This document shows positions 7,787 through 16,370 of a stretch of DNA of 64,000 bases, piece after piece. Both the position numbers and the translations under genes were made by a program. The DNA is from Elusimicrobiota bacterium (GTDB taxonomy: Bacteria; Elusimicrobiota; Elusimicrobia; UBA1565; UBA9628): NCBI GenBank assembly GCA_016182905.1, contig JACPFR010000016.1, positions 23,719 through 87,718 of the forward strand, written 5' to 3'. The notes beneath the pieces were generated by a model that was given only the letters and a program-made list of their open reading frames with translations, did no database searches and was not told the origin of the DNA. The first letter of the stretch is position 1; every line of letters starts with the position of its first letter.

Positions 7787-8160
7787 GGCATCCTCCCGGA
7801 GGCGAGCTCGTCGCCTTTGTCGAACTGCTGGCTGGGCGCGCCGGACCAGCCGATGGCGACGGCGAACAGGGCCAGCGCGGCGGCGGCGACCGCGACCCCG
7901 GACAGGTCGCGGGGCCACAGGTCGAGCTCGACCTTCGCCGCGGGGCGCGGCTCGGGCGCTTTCCGCTCGGCCTTCAGCGTCGCGGCGAGGCGGGCCTTGA
8001 AGTCTCCCGCGGGGACTCCCAGGGGCGAGGCGGCGGCGGGGGACTGCGCCCTGCACTCGGCGCACGACGCGAGGTGCGCGGCGACGGCCTGGGCGCGGCG
8101 GGGCGTCAGCCGTCCCTCGGCGTGGAGGTCGAGCACGGCGCGGGCGGCGTGGCAGTTCAT
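7783..8160 (-). CDS. Zinc-finger anti-sigma factor
   Basis: A 125-residue single-pass membrane protein. The N-terminus has the ZAS/zf-HC2 pattern (C3 in MNCHAARAVLD, then HLASCAEC with H-x3-C-x2-C), which binds the sigma factor in other members. A hydrophobic segment at about residues 85-103 anchors it, leaving a short periplasmic tail. It overlaps both neighbours by ATGA, so production is probably stoichiometrically linked to the ECF sigma factor upstream. Function is inferred from the motif and the pairing. Confidence 0.88.
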   Translation of the reverse strand: MNCHAARAVLDLHAEGRLTPRRAQAVAAHLASCAECRAQSPAAASPLGVPAGDFKARLAATLKAERKAPEPRPAAKVELDLWPRDLSGVAVAAAALALFAVAIGWSGAPSQQFDKGDELASGRMP

Positions 8161-8672
8161 GACAGGAGCTCCTTGAGCTTGGCGCGCCCGCGGTGCAGGC
8201 GCACGTCGAGGGCGGACAGCGAGCAGCCGAGGGTGGAGGCGGCCTCCTCGCGCGGCACCCCTTCGAGGTCGACGAGGACGATCGCCATGCGCATCGCGGG
8301 CGTGATCAAGGTCAGCGCCCCTTGGACCCGGTCGGTGTTCTCCCGGGCCTGGGCCAGGCGCTCCGGCCCCGGGGCGGTCTCGGCGAGGAAGTCCTCGAGC
8401 GAGGCCGAGTCCTCGTCTTTTTTATGGGACAGGGACACCGAGCGGCGCGAGGCCTCTTTGCGCAGGCTCGTGAAGTAGACGTTCTTCAGGATCTGCACCA
8501 TCCAGGCCTCGAAGGGCAGGCTCGGGTCGTATTTGTCGAAGTATTTCATGACTCTCAAGAAAGCCTCCTGGACGACGTCGCCCGCGTCGGTTGAGTTGCC
8601 CGTCATGCGCAAGGCGACGGCATAGGCCTTGTCGGCGTGCAGGGCGATGAGGCGGTCGATCTCGGCGTCCAC
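8157..8672 (-). CDS. ECF RNA polymerase sigma factor (RpoE-like)
   Basis: A 171-residue extracytoplasmic-function sigma factor. Region 2 is visible as DAGDVVQEAFLRVMKYFDKYDP...FEAWMVQILKNVYF and region 4 as MRMAIVLVDLEGVPREEAASTLGCSLSALDVRLHRGRAKLKELL. The start is GTG at 8670-8672 with an AAGGAA Shine-Dalgarno (8679-8684) six bases upstream, in contrast to most operon-first genes here. The promoter TATAAT (8737-8742) gives a leader of about 57 bases. It heads the operon with the anti-sigma and O-antigen ligase-like genes, suggesting envelope-stress control of glycan assembly. Confidence 0.93.
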   Translation of the reverse strand: MDAEIDRLIALHADKAYAVALRMTGNSTDAGDVVQEAFLRVMKYFDKYDPSLPFEAWMVQILKNVYFTSLRKEASRRSVSLSHKKDEDSASLEDFLAETAPGPERLAQARENTDRVQGALTLITPAMRMAIVLVDLEGVPREEAASTLGCSLSALDVRLHRGRAKLKELLS

Positions 8673-8736
8673 CTGGGCTTCCTTGTTTTTCCTTACCGCG
8701 GCTCGAGGCGAGAACTTACATGCCGCAGTGACATGG

Positions 8737-8745
8737 ATTATAACA
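8737..8745 (-). promoter_or_regulatory. Extended -10 promoter of the ECF sigma operon
   Basis: TGT-TATAAT on the minus strand, an extended -10 with no convincing TTGACA-like -35. The transcript would start near 8730 and carry a leader with a Shine-Dalgarno sequence. Confidence 0.55.
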
Positions 8746-8812
8746 ACCTAAGTGGGTCCTATGGCTGAGCGGCCTGGGTCTAAAGACGGTCGACGCGCTT
8801 TCCTTAAGCGGC

Positions 8813-8818
8813 TAATAT
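8813..8818 (+). promoter_or_regulatory. -10 element of the exported nucleotidyltransferase gene
   Basis: TAATAT ends nine bases before the ATG at 8828, predicting a leader of about three bases; there is no Shine-Dalgarno sequence. Confidence 0.45.
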
Positions 8819-8827
8819 GTTGGCGAG

Positions 8828-10369
8828 ATGAAGATGTCCCCTATGAGGATGTCCTTCCTGGCGGTCGCCGCCCTCCTGGCGGCGGGTCCTCTATCCGCCC
8901 AAACCCGGCTCGGGGCGTTCGGCGAAGCGGGCGCGAACGGCGCCTCGGGCGTCTCGGTCAATTCGACTTTGTCCGGCCCCGCGGCGCCCGCTTTCTCTCC
9001 GTCCCTGTCCGCCGCCTCGCTGAACCCGTCTTTGACCGCTCCGGCCGCCGCGGTCTCGCCGGCGGCCGCCGTGAAGGCCGCGGCCCCGGTCCCGGCCGCG
9101 CTGCCCAAGGACGAGGCCGTCCGCGCGACGCTCGAGGCGCTGGCGCCCGAGAAGCTCGAGAGGATCTCCGGCGAATCCGCGAAAGCCTTGTCCGGGCGCC
9201 TCCTCGGCCTCGAGGAAGGCCGCGGCGAGTCCGCCGACGCCGTCTCCGGCCGCTTCGCGGCCTCCGCTCCCGAGCTCGAGCCGTCGTCGGACCGGGGCGT
9301 CGAGCCGGCGCATGAGCCGCGCGCGCCCGAGCCCTCGCGCCCGACCTACGGCCTGCGCCGGACCCTCGCCGACCGGTTCCATCACGCCCGTCTCCTGGCC
9401 CAGAACTACTACTGGTACTCGGTCACGCACATCGTGGACATGTACCCCGCCTACCAGCAGCGCTGGGAGGAGGCGAAGGCGAAGGGCGCGGCCAACGTGT
9501 CCCGTCCGCGCGCGTTCTTCGCCCACATGCGCATCGCCGCGGGAAGCGGCCGCTTCTATGTCCTCGGCGCGGCGCCGCTCGAGGACGACGCCGTGATCTC
9601 GACCTTCCGCGCCGACCTCCTCCGCTGGTTCGACGCCCCGGGCGTCATCGGAGCGCGCGAGCTCGCCGCGTTCGATGCTTTCACCGCCCGCGCGAAGTCC
9701 TATAACGCCGAGCGCCGCGCGCCGTCGAACATGCGCAAGCACATCCGCGACGCCCTGCTCAAAGCCGCGACGATGGAGCCGTCCAAGATCGCCGCGTTCT
9801 TCGACTCGCTCCTGGTCGAGGAGACCGCCCGCGAGACCGCCGACTTCCAGAACAAGGGCGCGCAGAAGCGCATCCTCGACGCGTTCAGGAAGGAGATGAT
9901 GGACACGCTCGCGGAGGAGCCGGAGGGCGCGACGGGCCGCATCCGCGCCGCCATCCTCCTCGGCAGCTTCGCGACCGGCTCGGCCGGCCCGAAGAGCGAT
10001 TTCGACGTCGAGCTCCTGACCGACGGCGGCAGCAACGCGCGCTCCGCGGCCTTCATCAGGCGCCTGACCGGACGCTGGGTCGCCACGGGGCACCACGCGC
10101 GCAACCCGGTCACCGTCCACGACTTCCCGTCCACGCCGACGCGCGGCATCATCGACCTCGTCCACACCGGCGACTACATCGTGATCTCCCTCGACCCCGC
10201 GCTCGAGGCCGAGCTCCAGCGCAAGCCCGGCGAATACGCTCCCCGCATGGTCCGCGCGGACAGCCTGCGGGGCAAGGTCAACCGCGCGATGCAGTACGGC
10301 GTGATCGTCGCCTCCACCTACATCGGCCAGCTCAAGGCGCGCTTCGGCGCGGCCTCGTCCCGCCGCTAA
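8828..10369 (+). CDS. Exported protein with a nucleotidyltransferase-fold domain
   Basis: A 513-residue protein. Residues 1-25 form a signal peptide (FLAVAALLAAGPLSAQ). Residues about 26-170 are an Ala/Pro/Ser-rich, low-complexity stretch. The C-terminal half is globular and contains a polymerase-beta-like nucleotidyltransferase signature, LGSFATGSAGPKSDFDVE, with GS at 379-380 and the metal-binding pair D391/D393. Such domains normally use cytoplasmic NTPs, so an exported copy is odd: it may act on an extracellular substrate, be a toxin-like effector, or be catalytically inactive. No close family is recognised for the middle region. It is monocistronic, divergent from the ECF sigma operon. 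Confidence 0.75.
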   Translation: MKMSPMRMSFLAVAALLAAGPLSAQTRLGAFGEAGANGASGVSVNSTLSGPAAPAFSPSLSAASLNPSLTAPAAAVSPAAAVKAAAPVPAALPKDEAVRATLEALAPEKLERISGESAKALSGRLLGLEEGRGESADAVSGRFAASAPELEPSSDRGVEPAHEPRAPEPSRPTYGLRRTLADRFHHARLLAQNYYWYSVTHIVDMYPAYQQRWEEAKAKGAANVSRPRAFFAHMRIAAGSGRFYVLGAAPLEDDAVISTFRADLLRWFDAPGVIGARELAAFDAFTARAKSYNAERRAPSNMRKHIRDALLKAATMEPSKIAAFFDSLLVEETARETADFQNKGAQKRILDAFRKEMMDTLAEEPEGATGRIRAAILLGSFATGSAGPKSDFDVELLTDGGSNARSAAFIRRLTGRWVATGHHARNPVTVHDFPSTPTRGIIDLVHTGDYIVISLDPALEAELQRKPGEYAPRMVRADSLRGKVNRAMQYGVIVASTYIGQLKARFGAASSRR

Positions 10370-10373
10370 GCGC

Positions 10374-10379
10374 TATACT
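10374..10379 (+). promoter_or_regulatory. -10 element of the Pro-rich membrane-anchored protein gene
   Basis: TATACT ends seven bases before the ATG at 10387, predicting an essentially leaderless transcript. Confidence 0.5.
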
Positions 10380-10386
10380 ATCCCCT

Positions 10387-10671
10387 ATGAAAGGGAAGCT
10401 CTGGGAGCTGGGGCCGTTCGTGCTCGCCCTCCTCGTCGCCGGTTACTTCATCGTCGACCATTTCCGCCGGACGCAGCCCGACTCCGTCCTGGTCTCCGCC
10501 CCGGGAAGGCCCCTGACCGGCTCGACGCCGCGCGTCAGCACCGGCCCCGGCGACCCCACGAGGCCCGAGGATTTCCTTCCCGATCCGGACTCGAAACCGG
10601 ACCCCAACAGCCTTCCCGACCCGTCCTTGTCCACGGCGACCCGCGGCGCCCCGGCCAAGCCCCGGCCGTAA
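10387..10671 (+). CDS. Membrane-anchored proline-rich small protein
   Basis: A 94-residue protein with one N-terminal hydrophobic helix (about residues 9-24, LGPFVLALLVAGYFIV) followed by a Pro/Asp/Ser-rich tail with repeated PDP-type steps (LPDPDSKPDPNSLPDPS). The tail is probably extended and extracytoplasmic. No family recognised; it could be a spacer or tether of an envelope complex. It stands alone between the exported nucleotidyltransferase-like gene and a convergent helical-repeat gene, and is followed by a strong hairpin. Confidence 0.65.
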   Translation: MKGKLWELGPFVLALLVAGYFIVDHFRRTQPDSVLVSAPGRPLTGSTPRVSTGPGDPTRPEDFLPDPDSKPDPNSLPDPSLSTATRGAPAKPRP

Positions 10672-10676
10672 ACGAA

Positions 10677-10707
10677 GGAGCCCCCCGCGCCGAGAGCGGG
10701 AGGCTCC
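10677..10707. terminator. Bidirectional terminator-like hairpin
   Basis: GGAGCC...GGCTCC and the inner CCCGC...GCGGG pair into an 11-base-pair stem with one mismatch and a seven-base loop. It sits between convergent genes ending at 10671 and 10730. There is no U-tract, so termination efficiency is uncertain. Confidence 0.6.
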
Positions 10708-10729
10708 GATACGTTTGCGGGACTCTCCT

Positions 10730-11839
10730 TTACTGGACGCCCGTCTCCTTTTGCTCGAGGAGAGTGTGGATCCTCTCCAGGCCTCCCGTCAGCTCGGCCT
10801 TCAGCACCGGCTCCGTCTCCACCTGCAGCCGGCCCGCCAGCAGGGTCTGTCCCTGCTTCGCGTCGACGATCTTCGCGACGACCGCCTTCTTCACGGCGAC
10901 CGCCGCGTGCCGGCGCGTGTCGGGGTCCGGGCTCTGCAGGCCCTTCTCGACGTGCGCCATCCCCGTCTTCACCAGGACCGGCCGAGCCGCCATCGCCATC
11001 ATACCTCGGCGGAAGGAGGCTTTGTCCGCGGACTTCAGGTGCTCGTCGAGGAGCGCCGGGCTGAGCCAAGGGAGCTTGCCGGCGCTGTCGATCATGCCGA
11101 CCGCCTCGAGCCGCTCCAGGATCGTCCCGATGAGCTCGGGATCGCGATAGTCCTGGAGGGAGATCGCGCAGCCGGCGATGAGCTTGGCGCTGTCCGTCGA
11201 AGTCATCATCGCCGCGAGGACGTCCTTCGCCTTGACGCCGCCGGTGCGGCGCAGGACGCCGGGGAGCAGCGCATCGGGCACGAGGCCCTTCTCGCCGAGC
11301 TCCTTGACCTTCGCGTACACCACCGAGCCGCGCACGCCGAGCGGCGAGCCGACGCGCTTGAGGGCTTCGACGCGCACCTCGACCGGGCCTTCCTCCAGGG
11401 CCTTGAGGACGAAGTCGCGGCTGGTGCGGCCCGGGACGCGGGCGGCGAGGAAGCCGACCGCGCGCCGGCGGAGCTCGAGATCCTCCTCGTCGCGGTCGCC
11501 GCCCTTCTCGAGCACGGAGACGACGGTCTTGGCCAGGCTCTCGGCGGCGACGGCGTCGAGCTCCTCCCCGTCGAACTCGGGGGACTCGAGCGAGGCGAGG
11601 AGGCTGCCGAGATGGACGCGCTTGTCGGACTCGGCGGCGGCCTCCGCGCCGGACAGGTAGGCGCCGATCGCGGCGTCGACGGTGCGCTCCGGGCGGGTCT
11701 CGAACTGGATCCTGGGAAGGACGTTCTTCACGGGCGGGGGAGTCCCGGCGAGCTTCGAGAGCTCGTGGTACTTCTGACCGAGACCGGCGGCGACGAGGGC
11801 GACGAGAGAGGCTCCGGCGACGGCTTCGAGGCGGTTCAT
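10730..11839 (-). CDS. Exported or anchored helical-repeat (HEAT-like) protein
   Basis: A 369-residue protein with an N-terminal hydrophobic segment (AVAGASLVALVAAGLG), probably a membrane anchor or signal. The rest is mostly amphipathic helices, with repeats resembling HEAT units (for example FLAARVPGRTSRDFVLKALEEGPVEVRVEALKRVG and PDPDTRRHAAVAVKKAVV). Such solenoids usually mediate protein contacts; no enzyme motif is seen. Upstream, an 8-base inverted repeat (CCGGACGC at 11852-11859, GCGTCCGG at 11887-11894) lies in the probable leader. Function unknown. Confidence 0.7.
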   Translation of the reverse strand: MNRLEAVAGASLVALVAAGLGQKYHELSKLAGTPPPVKNVLPRIQFETRPERTVDAAIGAYLSGAEAAAESDKRVHLGSLLASLESPEFDGEELDAVAAESLAKTVVSVLEKGGDRDEEDLELRRRAVGFLAARVPGRTSRDFVLKALEEGPVEVRVEALKRVGSPLGVRGSVVYAKVKELGEKGLVPDALLPGVLRRTGGVKAKDVLAAMMTSTDSAKLIAGCAISLQDYRDPELIGTILERLEAVGMIDSAGKLPWLSPALLDEHLKSADKASFRRGMMAMAARPVLVKTGMAHVEKGLQSPDPDTRRHAAVAVKKAVVAKIVDAKQGQTLLAGRLQVETEPVLKAELTGGLERIHTLLEQKETGVQ

Positions 11840-11941
11840 AAAGCTTGTTCTCCGGACGCTTCGGGCCTCTGGTGCGGAGCGGGCCTGCGTCCGGGGATGA
11901 TACGCGGGAGGAGGGCGGAACCTTACAGCCCGCGGGGCGCG

Positions 11942-12544
11942 CTACTTGGCGGGTGCGGGAGCCGAGCCGCCGTTCTTCTCGACCCAGCTCCAGAAGTCCG
12001 GAGCGAGCGCGCGATAGGCGGCGGCATGGGACGGGTCGGCGAGGCCGGCGAAATCCCGGCAGAAGGCGGCGATCTTGGCACGTCCCTCGCCGCCGGGGTC
12101 GCGGCCCGAAGCGAAGAGCGCGGCGACGGCTTCGGTCCGGGAGTACAGCTCGGACGACCTCGCCAGGATGTCGGCGAGCGGCGTGGAGTCGAAACGCGCG
12201 TCGCGCGCGATCGTCCGCGGCGGGCCCGCGAGCCGGCGGCAATCGAGCACGCGCCCGGCGGGCGTGAAGGCCGCCTCGCCCTGGGGCGCGTGAAAGGTGA
12301 AGCCCTTGGTGGGATCGCCCTCGCGCCCGAAGAAGAATATCCGGTAGCGGAGCGAGCCGCCGGCGAGCGTGGGGACCGGCCGGGACGGCGACCACTCCTG
12401 GGGGATGCGCGACGAGCACGGAGGCGCCGCGGCGAGCATCCGGACGGCGCTCTCGAGCGCGGACGGCTTCGCCTCGCTCTCCGCGGCCTTGCGGCCGCAG
12501 GCGCACAGGGCGGCGAGGAGCAGCCCGAGGGCCCGGATCTTCAA
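11942..12544 (-). CDS. Putative lipoprotein of unknown function
   Basis: A 200-residue product starting at a TTG (12542-12544) that overlaps the upstream stop codon as TTGA. The N-terminus reads (M)KIRALGLLLAALCACGRK, a lipoprotein signal with LCAC as a plausible lipobox. The mature part has scattered aromatic residues and two internal cysteines but no motif I recognise. It is tightly coupled to the C39-like peptidase gene, so the two products probably act together at the outer membrane or in the periplasm. The start is inferred from the overlap and lipobox; no ATG is placed suitably. Confidence 0.65.
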   Translation of the reverse strand: MKIRALGLLLAALCACGRKAAESEAKPSALESAVRMLAAAPPCSSRIPQEWSPSRPVPTLAGGSLRYRIFFFGREGDPTKGFTFHAPQGEAAFTPAGRVLDCRRLAGPPRTIARDARFDSTPLADILARSSELYSRTEAVAALFASGRDPGGEGRAKIAAFCRDFAGLADPSHAAAYRALAPDFWSWVEKNGGSAPAPAK

Positions 12545-14316
12545 CGGACCTCCGCGAACGTGCGATAGAGGCCGTTCCACGCGGCTCGGAACGTCTCGAC
12601 GGGGACGAACCGGCCGGCGCCGACCGGCGGGGCGCTGTCGTTGATGTAGTAGCCCAGGGTCTTCCCCTCGCCGAAGCGCTCGATCTCCGCGCCGGTGACG
12701 AGCACCGTGTGGCCGACCGGCGCGTTCGATCTCTGATCCCACAGCGGCCGGGCGTCGACGTTGGCGATGACCATGCCGCCGCGGCGGACGGCCGCGTCGA
12801 GGACCTCGAGCCCCACGCCGGACTGCTTGGACACCAGAAGCCCGCGTTCGATGAGGAGTTCCCCGTTGTAGGCGTCGGGCGTGCCTTCGTCGAAGAATCC
12901 GCGGCGCGCCGCTTCCTCGGCGAGCGCGTTCTCCTGGGCGACCGGATCGTCCTTGGGCAGAAGCCCGAGCGCGAGAAGGATCTGCTGCTGCACCACGATC
13001 GCGCACGCCATCGGCCCTGCTTGCGCGTGAACGAACGCGGCCCGCCCTCCGGGGTCGCCCAGCGTGCGGGTCAGGCCGGAGCGCCGGAGCGCGTCGGCGC
13101 GCTTCATCGTGTCGGAGCCGGCGATGTTCTTGGCGCGCTCGAGCAGCGACGCCGGCGCGTCCGGGAGGATGTCGGGGGCGGAGAGGGCCCCGGAAGGGGC
13201 GAGCGGGACTTTGCGCCGGTCCATCGCCACGGTCCTGCCGGCGGGCCGGTAGGCCCCCGTGTAGACCGCGGGCCGCGCGCCCGCCTCGGGGATCGCCACC
13301 CCGCCGCTCTCGTCGGCGGCCCCGCCGCCCAAGCCCCGCGCGATGCGCAGGGCGGACATCCGCGCGCGGAGCGAGGCGAGGCGCGCCACCGCCGCGTTGA
13401 GCCGTTCGCGCTGGGGGTCCGCGGTGAAATCGGCCTCGACGAGCGAGATCGCTCGGTCCGCGCCGACCGCCGCGTCGCCGTAGACCTCGAGCAAGGCGGA
13501 CCTGTCGGCCTCGAGCGCCGCCATCGCCGCGGAGACGTCGGACCCGGCGGGGGTCTTCTCGAGAGCGTCCATCCGGGCGCTCGCCGCCGCCTCTCCCTGC
13601 TCCAGCTCTCCGAGCTTCAGTTCGGCGGCGCGCGCGATCATCTCCGAGAGATGCGTCCGCGTTTCCGAGAGGATGGCGAAGATCGGCTCGCCGTCGAACG
13701 CGACGCGGTCCTCGAGCTTGAAGTAATAGTCTCCGACCGCGTGCTCCATGTCCGCCGCCTGGCGGTCGAGCTCGGCGAGGCCGCACGGGTCCGCTTCGCA
13801 TCGCTGGGCGGCGGCGCGGACCCCGCGGGCGCGGGAGAGCACGCTGTTCGCGAGCGAACAGTATTCGGCGTCCCGGCCGCAGAGCGCGCCGAGGGTCCGG
13901 GACATCTCGGGATCGGCGCGCCATTTCCGCTTCGTCCTCGCGGCCGGATCGGCGGCCGCCATGGCCGCGGCGCCCCGGCCGAGCACGAGCAGGCTGAGGC
14001 GGAGAAAGGGCCGGTCGCCCGCGTGCGCGCGCGCCGCCGCGGGCAGGGCGTGCTCCCGCTTGTCGAGCTCCCAGTCCCGGTCGTAGATCGTGGAGACCGT
14101 CTCGACCGAGCACGGCTTGCGGACGCAGGCGTTCGCCTTCTTCAGCAGCTCGAGGTAGCCGTCGAGGACGGCTTCGGCCTCGGCGCAGCTTTCGGGGACG
14201 GCCCCGCAGGCGCGCGCCGCCTGCGCCCGGGCCGAGACGACCGCGCCGTCGGCCGCCGCGGCCGCGTTCTCCGCCGAAAGCAGGGACAGGACGACGAGGA
14301 CGAAGAGGCGGGTCAT
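12541..14316 (-). CDS. Exported protein with C-terminal C39-like cysteine peptidase domain
   Basis: A 591-residue protein with a signal peptide (LFVLVVLSLLSAENAAAA). Residues about 30-330 are helical with several cysteine pairs (for example CGAVPESC, ACVRKPC, RCEADPC). The C-terminal domain fits the papain-like C39 pattern: QAGPMACAIVVQQQ with C438 as nucleophile, GGMVIANVD, GHTVLVTG with H536, and GYYINDS with N559/D560. Proteins of this type cleave leader or surface peptides or act as bacteriocin-like hydrolases; the substrate here is unknown. TATACT at 14334-14339 gives a leader of about 11 bases without Shine-Dalgarno. The downstream lipoprotein gene is translationally coupled. Confidence 0.7.
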   Translation of the reverse strand: MTRLFVLVVLSLLSAENAAAAADGAVVSARAQAARACGAVPESCAEAEAVLDGYLELLKKANACVRKPCSVETVSTIYDRDWELDKREHALPAAARAHAGDRPFLRLSLLVLGRGAAAMAAADPAARTKRKWRADPEMSRTLGALCGRDAEYCSLANSVLSRARGVRAAAQRCEADPCGLAELDRQAADMEHAVGDYYFKLEDRVAFDGEPIFAILSETRTHLSEMIARAAELKLGELEQGEAAASARMDALEKTPAGSDVSAAMAALEADRSALLEVYGDAAVGADRAISLVEADFTADPQRERLNAAVARLASLRARMSALRIARGLGGGAADESGGVAIPEAGARPAVYTGAYRPAGRTVAMDRRKVPLAPSGALSAPDILPDAPASLLERAKNIAGSDTMKRADALRRSGLTRTLGDPGGRAAFVHAQAGPMACAIVVQQQILLALGLLPKDDPVAQENALAEEAARRGFFDEGTPDAYNGELLIERGLLVSKQSGVGLEVLDAAVRRGGMVIANVDARPLWDQRSNAPVGHTVLVTGAEIERFGEGKTLGYYINDSAPPVGAGRFVPVETFRAAWNGLYRTFAEVR

Positions 14317-14395
14317 GGAGGGGAGCCTGGTGGAGTATAAGCCCCCGGTCCGGTATTATCAAGGCCTTTGTCGTCGAGGAAACGCCCATCCGTGC

Positions 14396-14406
14396 GATAA
14401 TATACC
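14396..14406 (+). promoter_or_regulatory. -10 region of the YgiQ operon
   Basis: GATAAT at 14396-14401 preceded by TGC (extended -10), overlapping TATACC at 14401-14406. Either places transcription start within about four bases of the GTG at 14412. Confidence 0.5.
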
Positions 14407-14411
14407 TAGCC

Positions 14412-16370
14412 GTGACCGCTCCCTCCTTCCGACCCGACCCCCGATTCCTGCCCATGACGCGCGCCGAGATGGAGGCGCGCGGCTGGGACGAGGTCGACAT
14501 CGTCTTCGTCACCGGCGACGCCTACATCGACCATTACTCGTTCGCGATGGCGCTGCTCGGGCGCGTGCTCGACCAGGCGGGCTTCCGCGTGGCCGTCCTG
14601 TCCCAGCCGGACTGGCGCAGCGCCGAGCCATGGCGGACCTTCGGCCGTCCGCGCCTGTTCTTCGCGATCTCCGCGGGGAACATGGACTCGATGATCAACC
14701 ACTACACGGCGAACAAGAAGGTGCGCAACGACGACGCGTACTCGCCGGGAGGAAAAATCGGTCTTCGTCCTGACCGCGCGACCATTCCGTACTGTCAGCG
14801 AGCCCGCGAGGCGTTCCCCGGCGTGCCGGTGATCGCGGGAGGCGTCGAGGCCTCGCTGCGTCGTTTGGCCCACTACGACTACTGGTCCGATTCGGTGCGC
14901 CCGTCCGTCCTCCTCGATTCGAAGGCCGATCTCGTCGCTTACGGCATGGGCGAAGAGTCCATCGTCGAGATCGCCGAGCGGCTCCGGGCCGGGAAGAGCG
15001 TCAAGGACTGCCGCGACCTGCGCGGCGTGGCGTACTTCCTCGGCGCCTCCGAGACGGTCCCGTCGGGCCCGGAGGTCGTCGCTCTGCCGAGCTTCGAGGC
15101 GGTGAAGGAGTCGAAGGACTCGTTCCTCGCGATGGCGCGCCTCGCCCATCACGAGACGAGCCCTTTCAACGCCAAGACCATGACGCAGAAGCACGGCGCG
15201 CGCGCCGTGGTGATCACTCCGCCGCAGCTGCCCGTCACGCAGGAGCGGATGGACTTCTACTACGGCCTGCCCTACACGCGGCGAGCCCATCCCTCTTACG
15301 CCGGCGCCGCGATCCCCGCGTGGGAGATGATCAAGGACTCGGTCACCATCATGCGCGGCTGCTTCGGCGGCTGCACCTTCTGCTCGATCACGGCCCACCA
15401 GGGCCGGACCATACAATCCCGCTCCGAGGGCTCCGTCCTCGGCGAGCTGAATATGATCGCGCGGGACCCCGAGTTCAAGGGCGTCATCTCCGACATCGGC
15501 GGCCCGACGGCCAACATGTACAAGATGCGCTGCACGAAGCCCGAGGTCGAGAAGATCTGCAAACGCCTGTCCTGCGTGCACCCCGTCGTGTGCAAGTTCC
15601 TCGGCACCGACCACGGGCCGCTCGTGGGGCTGATGAGGAAGTCCCGGGAGATCCCCGGCATCAAGAAGGTGTTCGTCGCCTCCGGCATCCGCATGGACCT
15701 CGCCCGCCTCTCGCCCGAGTACATGACCGAGCTGACCACTCATCACGTCAGCGGCCGCATGAAGGTCGCGCCCGAGCACGTCGACCCGAAGGTCCTCGAG
15801 CTGATGAAGAAGCCGCGGCACGACACGTTCGAGGACTTCGCGAGGAAGTTCGACGCCGAGAGCAGGAAGGCCGGCAAGAAGCAGTTCCTCGTCCCCTACT
15901 TCATCTCCAGCCACCCCGGCTCCGACCTCAAGGCGATGATCGAGCTCGGCGTGTTCCTAAAGAAGCACGGCTACAAGCCCGACCAGGTGCAGGACTTCAT
16001 CCCCGCCCCTCACGACCTCGCCACGGCGATGTACTACACGGGACGCGATCCCGTGACCGGCCTGCCGATGCCCGTGGCGAAGGGCATGCGCGACCGGCGC
16101 CTGCAGCGCGCCCTGCTCCAGTTCTTCAAGCCGGAGAACTACTTCGAGGTGCGCGAGGCCCTGCTCGCCGCCGGCCGCAAGGACCTGATCGGCTCCGGCT
16201 GCGACTGCCTCATCGGGGAGCACCCGCCCAAGGAGGCCCTGCTCGCCCGTCGCGCGCGCTCCGAGAAGGATTTCCACGAGCATACCCACATGAAGGACAA
16301 GCCGAAAGCCCCGAAGACTGGCTACCGGCCGCAGCGCTCCACCTGGGGGCGGAGGGAAGGAAAACGATGA
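14412..16370 (+). CDS. YgiQ-family radical SAM protein
   Basis: A 652-residue radical S-adenosylmethionine enzyme of the YgiQ family. The N-terminal domain shows family sequence DEVDIVFVTGDAYIDHYSFAMALLG. The [4Fe-4S] cluster motif C-x3-C-x2-C is C317, C321 and C324 in RGCFGGCTFC. The C-terminal part has KKHGYKPDQVQDFIPAP, typical of the family. The exact reaction of YgiQ proteins is not known. The GTG start is chosen because the promoter lies directly before it. The downstream esterase gene overlaps by ATGA, and a methyltransferase follows, forming a three-gene operon. Confidence 0.93.
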   Translation: MTAPSFRPDPRFLPMTRAEMEARGWDEVDIVFVTGDAYIDHYSFAMALLGRVLDQAGFRVAVLSQPDWRSAEPWRTFGRPRLFFAISAGNMDSMINHYTANKKVRNDDAYSPGGKIGLRPDRATIPYCQRAREAFPGVPVIAGGVEASLRRLAHYDYWSDSVRPSVLLDSKADLVAYGMGEESIVEIAERLRAGKSVKDCRDLRGVAYFLGASETVPSGPEVVALPSFEAVKESKDSFLAMARLAHHETSPFNAKTMTQKHGARAVVITPPQLPVTQERMDFYYGLPYTRRAHPSYAGAAIPAWEMIKDSVTIMRGCFGGCTFCSITAHQGRTIQSRSEGSVLGELNMIARDPEFKGVISDIGGPTANMYKMRCTKPEVEKICKRLSCVHPVVCKFLGTDHGPLVGLMRKSREIPGIKKVFVASGIRMDLARLSPEYMTELTTHHVSGRMKVAPEHVDPKVLELMKKPRHDTFEDFARKFDAESRKAGKKQFLVPYFISSHPGSDLKAMIELGVFLKKHGYKPDQVQDFIPAPHDLATAMYYTGRDPVTGLPMPVAKGMRDRRLQRALLQFFKPENYFEVREALLAAGRKDLIGSGCDCLIGEHPPKEALLARRARSEKDFHEHTHMKDKPKAPKTGYRPQRSTWGRREGKR

